A DNA stretch of 64,000 nt from Lysinibacillus contaminans (GCF_001278945.1 NZ_LGRV01000003.1:1922001-1986000), one strand, 5' to 3'; shown: positions 18,491 through 28,538, counted from the first letter of the stretch. The notes: generated from the letters alone by a model not told the origin. Numbers and translations are program-made.

Positions 18491-19983
18491 TTATTTGTCT
18501 CCCTTACGACCGTGATGTGATTTTTTTCTTTCGCCTCAATCAGAACATTGCCAAAATTAAGAAAATAGAAGTGATATAATTCTACTACGTCCTCTGAAAT
18601 AACTTCTCCGGGAATTATTAGTGGTATTCCTGGTGGATAAATCATTAATGAATCTGCACTAATTCGACCTACCGCATTATAAATTGAAATCGTTTCTGTT
18701 TCTGCATTACATGCCTGTTGTGGTGTCATTGCTAATACATTTATTTGATTCGCTGTCACATGAGCTGACTGAATCGCATCTTTATTAGCGTGTATAAGTT
18801 CTAGTTGTTTTAACGCCTGTACTAATTTATCGATTGTTTCTTCCGTATCTACGTGACTAATGACTGCCATTATGACATACCCTTCAGCAAGTTCTAATTG
18901 AATACCATACTGTTGTTTCAATATTGAGTAAACTTCAAAACCAGTTAAACCAATACCGTTCACACGAATAACAAGTTTCGTCCAATCATATGATTGATTG
19001 AAATTTTGTTGTACGTATTCAGCTTTTAGTACTTCATAGCGTGAATTGTTTTCAATTTTTTCAATTGCCGTATAAACAATTGGTTTTAATTTGCTATAAC
19101 GTTGCTGACCAAACACTGCTAAATCCCGTCTTGCTACATCTAAAGAACTCATTAATAAATAATTGGCACTTGTCGTTTGAAGCATATTTAATACTTTTTG
19201 CAAATGCTTCGAATCGATTCGTTGTTCTTGTAGTAAAAGAAGCGAACTTTGTGTTAATGAGCCACCCGTTTTATGCATACTAATCGTTACTGCATCTGCA
19301 CCAGCACGTATCGCATCTTTTGCATCAGGTAAAAATGTTAAATGCGCTCCGTGTGCACTATCTACAATAACGGTTACGTTTTGTTCATGTGCGAGCATAC
19401 AAATTTCTTGCAGTTTATTCATTGAGCCAAAATATGTTGGATACGTCACAAGAAGAGTTTTCGCTTGTGGATTTTCTGCAAGTGCCACTTTTACATTCTC
19501 AACTGAAATGCCGTGTGCAATACCAAAATGTTGATCCACTTCAGGTTGAATAAATACAGGTTTTGCTCCACTTAATATAATGCCGTTCATCACTGATTTA
19601 TGGCAGTTACGAGGTACGATTAATGTATCTCCTGGTTTACATGTCGCTAAAATCATCGCCAGAATACCGACAGTCGTTCCATTTACTAAAAAGTAAGCGT
19701 AGTCTACATTAAATGCTTGTGCTGCTAATTGCTGTGCTTCTTTAATTACTGACTCCGGATGACTTAATAAATCCAACTCACTCATGGAGTTTACATCCAT
19801 TCTTAACGTCATTTCTCCAAGCACCCATTTTAATGGGTTTTCTTGTAGCCCCATTTTATGTCCAGGTACATCAAACGGCGTAACGTCTTGTTTAGCATAG
19901 TTCACTAAAGCTTCAAATAATGGCATGCGATCTTGAGCTACTAAAGTTTCTTCTTTAGCCTCCCAATTCTGTAACCCTTGCAT
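18487..19983 (-). CDS. speA: PLP-dependent arginine/lysine/ornithine decarboxylase (SpeA type)
   Basis: A 498-residue group III PLP decarboxylase: FDVPGHKMG near residue 38, DVDSA/H-type cofactor Asp in VIVDSAHGAH (~207) and the Schiff-base Lys238 in SMHKTGGSLTQSS. Size and lack of the response-regulator-like N-terminal wing match B. subtilis SpeA (arginine) and YaaO. Arginine versus ornithine or lysine cannot be decided from the motifs. It feeds the amine for SpeE. It begins one base before the metK stop and overlaps speD by 4. Confidence 0.88.
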   Translation of the reverse strand: MQGLQNWEAKEETLVAQDRMPLFEALVNYAKQDVTPFDVPGHKMGLQENPLKWVLGEMTLRMDVNSMSELDLLSHPESVIKEAQQLAAQAFNVDYAYFLVNGTTVGILAMILATCKPGDTLIVPRNCHKSVMNGIILSGAKPVFIQPEVDQHFGIAHGISVENVKVALAENPQAKTLLVTYPTYFGSMNKLQEICMLAHEQNVTVIVDSAHGAHLTFLPDAKDAIRAGADAVTISMHKTGGSLTQSSLLLLQEQRIDSKHLQKVLNMLQTTSANYLLMSSLDVARRDLAVFGQQRYSKLKPIVYTAIEKIENNSRYEVLKAEYVQQNFNQSYDWTKLVIRVNGIGLTGFEVYSILKQQYGIQLELAEGYVIMAVISHVDTEETIDKLVQALKQLELIHANKDAIQSAHVTANQINVLAMTPQQACNAETETISIYNAVGRISADSLMIYPPGIPLIIPGEVISEDVVELYHFYFLNFGNVLIEAKEKNHITVVRETNK

Positions 19984-21158
19984 TATTGTTCACTAGCAAC
20001 TGCTAATAGTTGCTGTAATTCTGAAACTTTATCTGTTCTTTCCCAAGTTACGTTTACATCATTTCTTCCAAAGTGACCATAAGCTGCAACTTGTTGATAT
20101 TGTGGTTTACATAGATCTAACATGTTGATAATGCCAGCTGGAGTTAAGTCGAACAATTGACGAATCGCTTTTAAAATTTCTTCTTTCGCTACTTTTTCTG
20201 TACCAAATGTTTCTAAAGCGATACTAATTGGTTCACTTACACCAATTGCATATGATAATTGGATTTCACATTTATCTGCTAAGCCTGCTGCAACAATATT
20301 TTTGGCAACGTAACGCGCTGCGTAAGCCGCTGAACGGTCCACTTTTGTGCAGTCTTTACCAGAAAATGCGCCACCACCATGACGAGCTGCTCCGCCATAC
20401 GTATCAACAATAATCTTACGTCCTGTTAAACCAGCATCTCCGTGTGGTCCCCCTACTACGAAACGACCAGTTGGATTAATTAAAATGCGGAAGTCTTCTT
20501 TCATTCCAAATTGCTTTGCAACAGCTTTAATTACGTTTTCTGTAACGTACTCAATGAAAGCCACTTGCTCAAAACCATCATCATGTTGTATTGACATTAA
20601 AACAGTATCGATTTTAGGTTGCTTATTATCCGTATAATCAATTGTTACTTGTGATTTCATGTCTGGTCGAGCCCATTTGAATTGTCCATTTTTACGTTGC
20701 TCAGTTGCACGTTTTACAAGCATATGCGCCATTTCAATTGCTAAAGGCATATAGTTTTCAGTTTCATTCGTCGCAAAACCGAACATAATCCCTTGGTCTC
20801 CTGCACCAACTTCTTTTGTATCGCTTGAAGAATCAACGCCCACTGCGATATCAGGTGATTGAGTGTGTACTAAAACTTGTACGTTGCAGTTATGACCATC
20901 AATACCGAGCTTATCATCTGTATATCCGATGCCGACTAGGGTATCACGGGCAATTTTTTCGATATCTAGTTCTGCTTTTGTCGTTATCTCTCCACCAACA
21001 ATTACCGTGTTTGTAGTTGTGAATACTTCACATGCCACACGTGATAGTGGATCTTGTGATAATGCTGCGTCTAATACCGCATCTGAAATTTGGTCTGCAA
21101 TTTTATCTGGATGTCCTTCCGATACAGACTCCGATGTGAATAATACTTTTTCTGACAA
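19983..21158 (-). CDS. metK: S-adenosylmethionine synthetase
   Basis: The 391-residue enzyme shows [19 protein letters not shown] (ATP/methionine site, ~8), [10 protein letters not shown] (~117), the GGGAFSGKD phosphate loop (~260) and DLTPAGI. It makes SAM, whose decarboxylated form the operon consumes. Here it is the first gene of a polyamine operon and sits behind a structured leader with a terminator, so it is presumably feedback controlled. ATG follows TTAGGAGCAG. Another metK may exist elsewhere in the genome; this window cannot show it. Confidence 0.96.
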   Translation of the reverse strand: MSEKVLFTSESVSEGHPDKIADQISDAVLDAALSQDPLSRVACEVFTTTNTVIVGGEITTKAELDIEKIARDTLVGIGYTDDKLGIDGHNCNVQVLVHTQSPDIAVGVDSSSDTKEVGAGDQGIMFGFATNETENYMPLAIEMAHMLVKRATEQRKNGQFKWARPDMKSQVTIDYTDNKQPKIDTVLMSIQHDDGFEQVAFIEYVTENVIKAVAKQFGMKEDFRILINPTGRFVVGGPHGDAGLTGRKIIVDTYGGAARHGGGAFSGKDCTKVDRSAAYAARYVAKNIVAAGLADKCEIQLSYAIGVSEPISIALETFGTEKVAKEEILKAIRQLFDLTPAGIINMLDLCKPQYQQVAAYGHFGRNDVNVTWERTDKVSELQQLLAVASEQ

Positions 21159-21198
21159 TTTTCACTGCTCCTAACAAAATAATAGATTTAGGGCATAA

Positions 21199-21384
21199 AA
21201 AAAAAGCTCACCCAATTTAAGGAAAGCTTCGAATACTATCAGCTGCTGTTCCTCTTATTGTTCACAAAAGTAAATTTTGTGCTCAGGTTCGGCCCACTGG
21301 ATTTAATTCATATTGAACTAAATTGTTTGGCCACCGTATCTTCGACCCCTCGTCTCAACGGTTATTAATAAGAGCTATATTATT
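21199..21384 (-). ncRNA. structured leader of the metK-spe operon, candidate riboswitch
   Basis: The minus-strand RNA has P1 CUCUUAUU (21367-21374) with AAUAAGAG (21252-21259). It encloses three helices: ACCGU/ACGGU (21358-21362 with 21333-21337), GGCC/GGCC (21329-21332 with 21291-21294) capped by a 9-bp AU stem, and CACAAAA/UUUUGUG (21263-21281). After P1, AGGAA-C-AGC can pair with GCU-UUCCU as antiterminator. GCUUUCC can instead pair with GGGUGAGC to form a terminator followed by nine U (near 21199-21230). P1 and the antiterminator compete for AGAG. A four-way junction recalls SAM-I, but its conserved bases are missing, and so is the T-box sequence. Confidence 0.65.
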
Positions 21385-21396
21385 ATGCTGAGACTC

Positions 21397-21425
21397 ATAT
21401 TAAATCATATATATTTGAGTGTCAA
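21397..21425 (-). promoter_or_regulatory. promoter of the metK-spe operon
   Basis: TTGACA (21420-21425) and TAATAT (21397-21402) are 17 bases apart on the minus strand, placing the start near 21390, just before P1 of the leader. Confidence 0.65.
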
Positions 21426-21844
21426 TTTATTTTTTAATATTTTTCTGTGATTAATTGCTATGAACATTAATTCATTTATCCTTTTTTACAAAAAAACTAC
21501 TACGTGTAATACTTTTAAATTAATGAATAATTATTATTATTATAGTATAATAATTCATACAGAGTTTTTTTATAATAATAGAATGAACTCCTATTAAATT
21601 TGTTATTAGATGCGTAAAAATAACAAATCGTGATCACAAAAAATTTTACAACAACAAAAAGGTATAGGAATTTTTAGAGTCTTTTATTTATACAAATTAT
21701 TTGAATTTCTATAATTCTGAATATTATTTCCAGTCATTTGTAATAGGATTATGACGATTCTTTAATTTAAAAAATGTAGTATTCGATTCAAATTGCATTA
21801 TAAAGCGAAAGCCTAAGATAAAAATAATAAATGGATTTTTTTAC
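21426..21844. other. AT-rich non-coding gap
   Basis: I see no gene on either strand; a run of AT-only stretches lies at 21530-21600. Confidence 0.4.
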
Positions 21845-21888
21845 AAAAAAGTAGAGGAGCATTCATAAAAGAACGCCTCTGCTTTTTT
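21845..21888. terminator. bidirectional terminator-like hairpin
   Basis: AAAAAAGTAGAGG pairs with CCTCTGCTTTTTT across a loop of about 18 bases. It is the only sign that something is transcribed into this gap; it may end the 22131 gene's transcript. Confidence 0.6.
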
Positions 21889-22130
21889 ATTTTCTTTATC
21901 TTGCAACGAGGGGCTCCTCAAATATAACCTTCTGATGGAATTCACCCCATCTAAAAAGGCAAGCAAACATCTCTGTTCACACACCTTTTCATATTTTCTA
22001 TTATGGTAAAATTGTACATACTGATAATGAAGTTCTATGTGAGTGGTCTAGGTTTGGTTTTTAATTCTGTTTAAAAGATATCGAATTACCAGTTTCTTCC
22101 CATAGCTTTTTCGTGTGAAAATACCTTTAT

Positions 22131-22517
22131 TTACGCTTCGTCTTCTGCATCTGGTTCTACATCAAATTCATGTTGACCCATATAAATCGGTCCATTCGCA
22201 TGATCAATTCGAATTGGCCACTCATATGGTAACCCTATACGATTTGCGATTGATCGCCAAAATTTACTCGATTCGAGTTCGAAATCCAGAAAATCATTTA
22301 ATAATTCTTTATACGAATCCCCATTAACTTGTAGATTCATGTCCTGTAAGCGTAGGAATGCCATATGTCTGCATTCTAGCTCAGCAGCTTTTTCCATTTC
22401 TTTCTCAGTCGCTTCTCCAATAATTGTGCCAGATGGCGGCATGATGACATAAATATTGTCCACCTCTACTTCTTCTCCTTGCACCTGTACCATTTTTTGA
22501 TCATTTTTATTAGTCAT
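22131..22517 (-). CDS. hypothetical acidic protein
   Basis: A 128-residue acidic soluble protein beginning MTNKNDQKMVQVQGEEVEVD, with YVIMPPSGTIIGEATEKEME, a helical middle (AELECRHMAFLRLQ) and an Asp/Glu-rich end. A GTAAGGAG site supports the ATG. I do not recognise the family. There is no membrane segment or signal peptide, and no operon partner: both flanks are gaps of several hundred bases. Confidence 0.65.
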   Translation of the reverse strand: MTNKNDQKMVQVQGEEVEVDNIYVIMPPSGTIIGEATEKEMEKAAELECRHMAFLRLQDMNLQVNGDSYKELLNDFLDFELESSKFWRSIANRIGLPYEWPIRIDHANGPIYMGQHEFDVEPDAEDEA

Positions 22518-22837
22518 AATTCTACTACTCCTTACTTATTCTATTACTACCATTTAATCTTAGTTCTGAGAATACTATCGATATTTTAAATATTTTCTCA
22601 ATCAGACCATGAACATATGATTATTTCATTTGTTCACACCAAAATATATCATAAAATTAACAAAATAACAAAAAAGTACATTAACTCTCTTCCTAAAAGT
22701 TAATATACTTCTTTTTTTACTTAGTTATATTATTACTTTCAAACACACTCTAGAACGTTACTAAAATAGCTTTGTCCGTTCATTGACTTTCTAGAAACCT
22801 TTCTCACATCACACACCCATATCCGAAATACTCATTT

Positions 22838-23131
22838 GCTCCCCCGCCGACTCCACAAAACACTCTGCCTTCTTCAAATCACCAAATCGATAGCGTCTTC
22901 TACCTGCGTTATTTTGTTTTGGTCTTGGTTGGTTTGGCAGTGACAAACCTTCTCTAGTAGATAAAATTTATATTGCGGAGTGTCGTCAAAGCCTAGTCCT
23001 AAATAGCGTTGTTCGATATATGCTGTTAACTTCCTTTCAATAATTGCATCTAGTTGTAAAGCTTTTACGTGCTCACGCCATTTAGACATATCGAAATTAT
23101 AGGTGCTTCGAATATTAAACACATCGTCCAT
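22838..23131 (-). pseudogene. decayed coding remnant
   Basis: A frame from 23131 reads YNFDMSKWREHVKALQLDAI, then TAYIEQRYLGLGFDDTPQYK. It runs on in a shifted frame as PNQPRPKQNNAGRRRYRFGD to a stop near 22838. There is no ribosome binding site, and a related short fragment sits at 16868-16950. I read it as one frame-shifted gene of unknown family. The rest of 22518-22837 shows nothing clear. Confidence 0.35.
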
Positions 23132-23225
23132 GGTACGGATAGGACAATTTCATTCATCTCATTTTATCTATTTTTGGAAGATACATACTCTTAACATCCT
23201 ATAATATTCCGAAATATAAAATACA

Positions 23226-23266
23226 AAAATCCCCCTAAGTCGCGAATTTCGACCTAAGGGGATTTC
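23226..23266 (-). terminator. terminator of dinG
   Basis: AATCCCCTTAGGTCG pairs with CGACTTAGGGGGATT on the minus strand, and TTTTGT follows. Confidence 0.8.
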
Positions 23267-23268
23267 AA

Positions 23269-26046
23269 TCATTTCTCCCAATTACCCAATTCTTTCAGCA
23301 ATTCCGGCAATTGTAGTTTCTTCACTTCAATTGGAGGCAGGGCTTTGATAAATTCCTTGCCATACGATTTCGTAGTAATACGTCGATCTAAGACAATAAA
23401 GGCGCCTTTGTCCTGTGATGAACGGATCAATCGACCAAAGCCTTGCTTGAAGCGCATAATGGCTTCGGGTAGTGATAGCTCGTTGAACGAGTTGCGGCCT
23501 TGATCGGATAAATGCTTGGCACGTGCCTTGAATACGGGTTCTTCTGGTGAAGAGAATGGTAAGCGTACAACTATAACGGATGCAAGTGCATCACCAGGTA
23601 CGTCTACCCCTTCCCAAAAACTATTTGTGCCAAAGAGAACAGCATTGCTAAATTTTTGGAATGATTTTAAAATACGCATGCGACTGCCCCCTGTGACACC
23701 TTGTGCAAAGAGCATATAATCATCAAGTAGCTCACTTTCTTGAATCAGTTCAACTGTTTTTCGTAGCATATCCTGTGAAGTAAAGAGTACAAAACAACGC
23801 CCTTCTGTCATTCGTACTGTACGCGTAATGGCGAGTGCGACCGCTTCAATATACTCTGCTTGTGTCACCTGCTGAATGTCCGGCATATCTGTGACAATAA
23901 ACGCTTTTGCCCCCGCATAATAGGCTGATGGTGCCTGCAGTTGTAGCACGTTTACATTAGCTTGAATGCCGAGCTGACGTGTTATAAAACGCTCATTGCC
24001 CGGTACAGTTAACGTACCAGAAGTCCACACGATGCTTGCTTGTTGACGTAGTGGTGCGAGAACTTTTTCAATGACTGGTGTGACATTGATGGGCTTTTTA
24101 AAGATGTGTAAACTCCCCGGGACACTGCGTCGATCAATTTCCAGCCAAACAGAGTTGTCTTCTTGTGGCGATAGGAATATTTCTTCCCAGTCAGTAATTT
24201 TTAATTTTATTTCACGAATCCAGTAGTGCCATTCCGACAATATAAATGCCTCGTTTTTGTCGAGTTGTTCGATGTCGTTTTCAAAGGCGCGACTAGCGGC
24301 TTCTGCAAGGTCTACCCACTGTTGTAAGAGCTTGCTGACGCGGATAAATGGCTCTTTTTGAAGTTGTAATTCCTCTAAAAAGAGAGTACGTTTGCTTCCC
24401 GCTATTTGCTTACCTTTTAAGTATTGTTGCATTTTTTGTACGACATGTTGAATCGTTTCGTCAAAAATTCGTTGTAGGCGCATAAATTGCTCGTCGAGGC
24501 GCTGTAAGTTTTGCATTGGGACACGCTGTTTTTTCTTGGCTGCTTGGCTAAACTGCTGGAAGAGCGCAGTTTCTTCCATTGTGCCAATTTGGCCGAATAC
24601 ATATTTCCACTGCGTATAGGATAGGACCGTTTCATCCTGTTGCATGGCCGCTTGGATAAATTGATGGGCTTCATCGATTATCCAACCATCGATTTGTGTA
24701 AAAATCGGCGTTTGACGCACCAAATCACTAAGCACCATTGAATGATTCGTCACGATGCAGTCGGCGGATTCACTCTGTTTTAATGCTTGTTCGTAGAAGT
24801 CAAAGCCTCTCGGTGGTTTTTCATCTGGCATTTTACGAATTTTATCTAAAAATAGCTGCCCTCCACCTGAAACGTTCAGTTCACTTAGTACACCTGTCTC
24901 AGTTTTTGTTAGCCATACGAGTAGTTGTAAAATAGTAAACGTTTCATCGTACGATTCGTCTCCATACGCAATGCATTGCTCAAAGCGTGATAAGTCGATG
25001 TAATGATGCATGCCTTTTAATACGGCGATGTTGACCTTTGTGCCAAGTATTTTTTCGACCTTTGGGAGCTCTTCCTCCACAAGTTGCTCCTGTAAATGCG
25101 CAGTGTATGTGCTAATGGCGATTTTTTTGTTATGCGCTCGTGCATACATAATGGCCGGCAGTAAATAGCCAACTGTTTTGCCGATCCCTGTGGATGCCTC
25201 AATTACGCATTCTTCTTTTTTGTTTAGTGCTTGCCATATAGCGTCCATCATCGCAAATTGCGCTGGACGTTGCTCATAATTTTTCATCGTCTTTGCCATG
25301 AGTGTTTCCTTGTCGGCTGCTGTTTGTGGATACGGGGATAATTCATGATTGTCTGTATGATTTTTCCGACCATCACCTATGGCAAAATTGCGGTGGTACG
25401 TAACATTTTCATTGGTTGTGACATGCTGGCGTTTAATTTGCAGTGCCTCGAAAAAGAGTTGTGACAAATTGGATTTCAAACGAAACGAACGTTTATGCAT
25501 TTGCTCGAGCGTTAGTTGTGGTAAGTTCAGTAATTCCTTCCAGCAACATTTGAAAAGTTCAGCCGTTGCACGTGCATCCTCGTCTGCGCGATGTGCATTG
25601 GTTAGCTCTATGTTTAGGTCAGCTGCTAAATCGCCTAGCTTAAAGCTAAGTGACATTGGATACAAAATTTTCGCCAGTTCAACCGTATCCATACTTTTGC
25701 CCTGCCACTTTGGTAAACCCGCTCGTTTGAACTCTGCTTGTAAAAAGGATAAGTCAAAATCCGTATTATGCGCGACGAATACACAATCGGCAATCAGTTC
25801 ATATATGTAGTCGGCATGTGCCTCAAACGGTAAGGCATCCTTCACATCCTCATCCGTAATATGCGTTAAATCCTGAATAAAGGACGGAATTGTTTTCCCT
25901 GGATGAATAAACTTCGTATAGGTACGCTCAATTTCCCAATCCTTCATAATAACAATCGCAATTTGAATCATTCGATCACCATTTGCAGGCGAATGTCCTG
26001 TTGTCTCCAAATCAACAATTGCATACTTTTGACTATCCATCATCAT
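23269..26046 (-). CDS. dinG: DinG-type ATP-dependent helicase with N-terminal exonuclease domain
   Basis: A 925-residue fusion. Residues ~1-180 are a DEDD 3'-5' exonuclease of the DNA polymerase III epsilon type (VDLETTG, AHNTDFDLSFL, NAHRADEDARA). The rest is a superfamily 2 helicase of the DinG/XPD group: Walker A ASTGIGKT, DEAH box WIIDEAHQF, and VI-type QGFGRLIRS near the C-terminus. The fused form is the usual one in Bacillales. It acts in DNA repair on single-stranded DNA and D-loops. Three ATG codons in a row leave the exact start open by two residues. It follows panD in the conserved order. Confidence 0.93.
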   Translation of the reverse strand: MMMDSQKYAIVDLETTGHSPANGDRMIQIAIVIMKDWEIERTYTKFIHPGKTIPSFIQDLTHITDEDVKDALPFEAHADYIYELIADCVFVAHNTDFDLSFLQAEFKRAGLPKWQGKSMDTVELAKILYPMSLSFKLGDLAADLNIELTNAHRADEDARATAELFKCCWKELLNLPQLTLEQMHKRSFRLKSNLSQLFFEALQIKRQHVTTNENVTYHRNFAIGDGRKNHTDNHELSPYPQTAADKETLMAKTMKNYEQRPAQFAMMDAIWQALNKKEECVIEASTGIGKTVGYLLPAIMYARAHNKKIAISTYTAHLQEQLVEEELPKVEKILGTKVNIAVLKGMHHYIDLSRFEQCIAYGDESYDETFTILQLLVWLTKTETGVLSELNVSGGGQLFLDKIRKMPDEKPPRGFDFYEQALKQSESADCIVTNHSMVLSDLVRQTPIFTQIDGWIIDEAHQFIQAAMQQDETVLSYTQWKYVFGQIGTMEETALFQQFSQAAKKKQRVPMQNLQRLDEQFMRLQRIFDETIQHVVQKMQQYLKGKQIAGSKRTLFLEELQLQKEPFIRVSKLLQQWVDLAEAASRAFENDIEQLDKNEAFILSEWHYWIREIKLKITDWEEIFLSPQEDNSVWLEIDRRSVPGSLHIFKKPINVTPVIEKVLAPLRQQASIVWTSGTLTVPGNERFITRQLGIQANVNVLQLQAPSAYYAGAKAFIVTDMPDIQQVTQAEYIEAVALAITRTVRMTEGRCFVLFTSQDMLRKTVELIQESELLDDYMLFAQGVTGGSRMRILKSFQKFSNAVLFGTNSFWEGVDVPGDALASVIVVRLPFSSPEEPVFKARAKHLSDQGRNSFNELSLPEAIMRFKQGFGRLIRSSQDKGAFIVLDRRITTKSYGKEFIKALPPIEVKKLQLPELLKELGNWEK

Positions 26047-26157
26047 CTCAACTCACAGTTCACTTTTGTATAGTTGAATTTTATCATAAATTCGGCTCAG
26101 TGGTCATGCTTCTGTCACTTTACAAGATTTTCAACGTTTAGGACGAGTGATTTATGG

Positions 26158-26385
26158 TCAGGTTGAGCGACTTGGCGCCGTGGTTGAGCGACTTGCGGCC
26201 GTGGTTGAGCGACTTGAGGGCGTGGTTGAGCGACTTGAGGCCGAGGTTGAGCGACTTGAGGCCGAGGTTGAGCGACTTGAGGCCGAGGTTGAGCGACTTG
26301 AGGCCGAGGTTGAGCGACTTGAGGCCGTGGTTGAGCGACTTTGGCTTGAGGTTGAGCGACTTCGGCTTGAGGTTGAGCGATTTCA
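26158..26385. repeat. 21-bp tandem repeat (minisatellite), about 11 units
   Basis: Ten full units and one partial unit of GGTTGAGCGACTTGAGGCCGA. The four central units (about 26221-26304) are identical and the outer ones carry 1-6 changes. Because 21 is a multiple of 3, several frames stay open on both strands: VERLEAE heptads on plus and VAQPRPQ heptads on minus. No convincing ribosome binding site precedes any of them. Confidence 0.95.
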
Positions 26386-26421
26386 CACCTAGTTTTTGTT
26401 ATTTCCACCCATCATCCCAAT

Positions 26422-26453
26422 AAAAAAGAAGCATGCACCAAAGTACATACTTC
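26422..26453 (-). terminator. terminator of the panBCD operon
   Basis: An 11-bp stem (26443-26453 with 26428-26438, two G-U pairs), loop UUUG, is followed on the minus strand by six T. Confidence 0.85.
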
Positions 26454-26461
26454 TCATAAAA

Positions 26462-26845
26462 TTACAGCACCGTTGCTTCCGGCTCATACTCAATCATTTC
26501 TTTAATAGTATTACCTTCATCCATAATAGCTACAGTTGGCTTGTGGTCCTTGGCCTCTGCATTATCCACATAAGCATACGAAATAATAATCACAATATCC
26601 CCGCGTTGTACAAGACGAGCAGCTGCACCATTGACGCAAATTACACCTGAACCACGTCTGCCGGCGATTATATACGTTTCAAAGCGTGCGCCGTTATTAT
26701 TATTGACAACATGCACCTTCTCATTTGGTAACATACCAACTGCATCTAAAATATCTTCATCAATTGTAATGGATCCCACATAATTTAAATCCGCTTCTGT
26801 CACTGTCGCGCGGTGGATTTTACCGTTCATCATCATTCGTAGCAT
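26462..26845 (-). CDS. panD: aspartate 1-decarboxylase proenzyme
   Basis: The 127-residue pyruvoyl proenzyme has the self-processing site G24-S25 in [10 protein letters not shown] and the conserved [20 protein letters not shown]. It makes beta-alanine for pantothenate. It begins right after panC (1-base gap) and is the last gene of panBCD, with a terminator following. Length equals the B. subtilis protein. Confidence 0.97.
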   Translation of the reverse strand: MLRMMMNGKIHRATVTEADLNYVGSITIDEDILDAVGMLPNEKVHVVNNNNGARFETYIIAGRRGSGVICVNGAAARLVQRGDIVIIISYAYVDNAEAKDHKPTVAIMDEGNTIKEMIEYEPEATVL

Positions 26846-26846
26846 G

Positions 26847-27701
26847 TTACAGTCCCTCTTTCACATTAAAAATAATGTTATCAATTAAACGCGTTTTGCC
26901 AATATACACTGCCGCTGCTAGTAGTACTTGCTTTGTCTCATCTGTAACAGGAGCTAAATCTGGGTACGCCAAAAGTTCAATATAATCAATCTTGCCGTTT
27001 GTACGCGTCGCAATATGAACTGACGCTTTTTCAATTGCCTCCGCCGCATCACCATTCTCTAAAAAGCTGTCGCGTGCCAACGTCAATGCTTCGTTGATCG
27101 CCGGTGCTTGCTGACGGTCCACTTCACTTAAATAGACATTACGCGAAGACTTTGCTAAACCATCCTCTTCACGTACAATCGGCACGACACGCATCTCTAA
27201 TGGGAAGTTGTAATCACGCACCATTGTGGCAATAATCGCCACCTGTTGTGCATCCTTTTGACCAAAGTAGGCGCGTATTGGCTGCGTTAAATGAAATAAT
27301 TTCGCCACGACTTGTAACACACCATCAAAATGGCCAGGTCGACTGGCTCCGCACAATATGCTGGCCTGCTTACCCGCACAGATACGAATTCCTCCATCAT
27401 GTAGATACATCTCCTCAACACTCGGTGCAAAGACAATATCCACACCAACCGACTCAGCTAAAGCTGTATCACGTTGTAAATCACGCGGATAACTTTCAAA
27501 GTCTTCGCTCGGACCAAATTGTGTTGGATTCACAAAAATGCTCATTACAACGACATCATTTTCTTCACGTGCCGCTTGTGCCAGTGTTAAATGCCCTTCG
27601 TGTAAATAGCCCATTGTTGGTACAAGGCCTATAGTCTTTTCACTCTTTTTTGCTGCTAGTATTTCTGCTGTTAGAGCTTCGATTGTTGTGATGACTTTCA
27701 T
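26847..27701 (-). CDS. panC: pantoate--beta-alanine ligase
   Basis: A 284-residue class I ligase with the HIGH-type motif [11 protein letters not shown] (~30), [16 protein letters not shown] and a KMSKS-like [12 protein letters not shown] (~182). It joins pantoate and beta-alanine to pantothenate with ATP. It abuts panB with no spacer, and panD follows by one base, so the three are coupled. Confidence 0.97.
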   Translation of the reverse strand: MKVITTIEALTAEILAAKKSEKTIGLVPTMGYLHEGHLTLAQAAREENDVVVMSIFVNPTQFGPSEDFESYPRDLQRDTALAESVGVDIVFAPSVEEMYLHDGGIRICAGKQASILCGASRPGHFDGVLQVVAKLFHLTQPIRAYFGQKDAQQVAIIATMVRDYNFPLEMRVVPIVREEDGLAKSSRNVYLSEVDRQQAPAINEALTLARDSFLENGDAAEAIEKASVHIATRTNGKIDYIELLAYPDLAPVTDETKQVLLAAAVYIGKTRLIDNIIFNVKEGL

Positions 27702-28538
27702 TTATTTTACGCCCCCGTAAAGCTGATCCAGTGCTTCATCCTTCATCGTGAAGAAATGCTTCGGTGCTGGGAAAGTCCCAGCTTTTACTGCCTCCACATA
27801 GCCTGCAATTCCCTGTCTTGCCGCAGCCCCCATATCCGCAAATTGCTCCACAAATTTCGGCACATGATGTGAGCCATAGCCAAGCATGTCATGATAGACA
27901 AGCACTTGCCCATCCGAATCCACTCCTGCACCAATACCGATTGTTGGAATGACTAAGTTCGCAGATACAATTTCAGCTACCTGATGCGGAATACATTCTA
28001 AGACAATTGCACATACACCAGCTGCTTCACATTTTTTTGCGTCCTCAATAAGTTTTTTTGCTTGTTCAGCTGTTTTCCCTTGGACTTTATAGCCACCTAA
28101 AACTCCCGCAGATTGTGGTAATAAACCTAGATGCGCCACCATTGGAATGCCAGCAGATGTTAATTTTGAAATAACCGGTAAAACGTCATCTGCACCTTCT
28201 ACCTTTAGTGCATCTGCGCCTGTTTCTTGCATCATAGATACTGCTGTTTTTAATGTGTCATTCACATCGCCATGATAAGAGCCAAATGGCATATCGACTA
28301 CCACAAATGTATTCTTCGCACCGCGTCGTGCCGCTTTTGCATGATGTACCATGTCCGCAACTGTCACAGGCATTGTGGAATCATACCCTAGTACGACCAT
28401 ACCTAGTGAATCACCTACTAGAATCATATCGACGCCAGCTTCCTCAGCAAACTTTGCTGCTGGGTAATCATAAGCCGTCAGCATTACGATTTTCTCACCA
28501 GCTGCTTTCATTCTTAAAAAATCTGATGTTGTTTTCAA
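27702..28538 (-). CDS. panB: 3-methyl-2-oxobutanoate hydroxymethyltransferase
   Basis: The 278-residue TIM-barrel enzyme shows [17 protein letters not shown] (~19), [22 protein letters not shown] and IGIGAG near residue 200. It transfers a hydroxymethyl group from methylene-tetrahydrofolate to ketoisovalerate, the first step to pantothenate. It is preceded by AAAAGGAGG and an unusually long leader carrying a terminator (28571-28740). First gene of panBCD. Confidence 0.97.
   Translation of the reverse strand: MKTTSDFLRMKAAGEKIVMLTAYDYPAAKFAEEAGVDMILVGDSLGMVVLGYDSTMPVTVADMVHHAKAARRGAKNTFVVVDMPFGSYHGDVNDTLKTAVSMMQETGADALKVEGADDVLPVISKLTSAGIPMVAHLGLLPQSAGVLGGYKVQGKTAEQAKKLIEDAKKCEAAGVCAIVLECIPHQVAEIVSANLVIPTIGIGAGVDSDGQVLVYHDMLGYGSHHVPKFVEQFADMGAAARQGIAGYVEAVKAGTFPAPKHFFTMKDEALDQLYGGVK

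Noticed and set aside
21199-21384. Standard S-box (SAM-I) or T-box leader
   Set aside because: P1 and a four-way junction are present, but the conserved S-box bases and the T-box AGGGTGG sequence are not; left as an unassigned leader.
22874-23131. Intact 85-residue gene
   Set aside because: No ribosome binding site, and a related fragment at 16868 shows the natural frame shifts away from this reading near its end.
26158-26385. CRISPR array
   Set aside because: Units are directly joined with no unique spacers and no cas genes are near.
26115-26408. Open frames giving VAQPRPQ or VERLEAE repeat proteins
   Set aside because: They follow from a 21-bp tandem repeat that keeps several frames open on both strands, and none has a convincing ribosome binding site.
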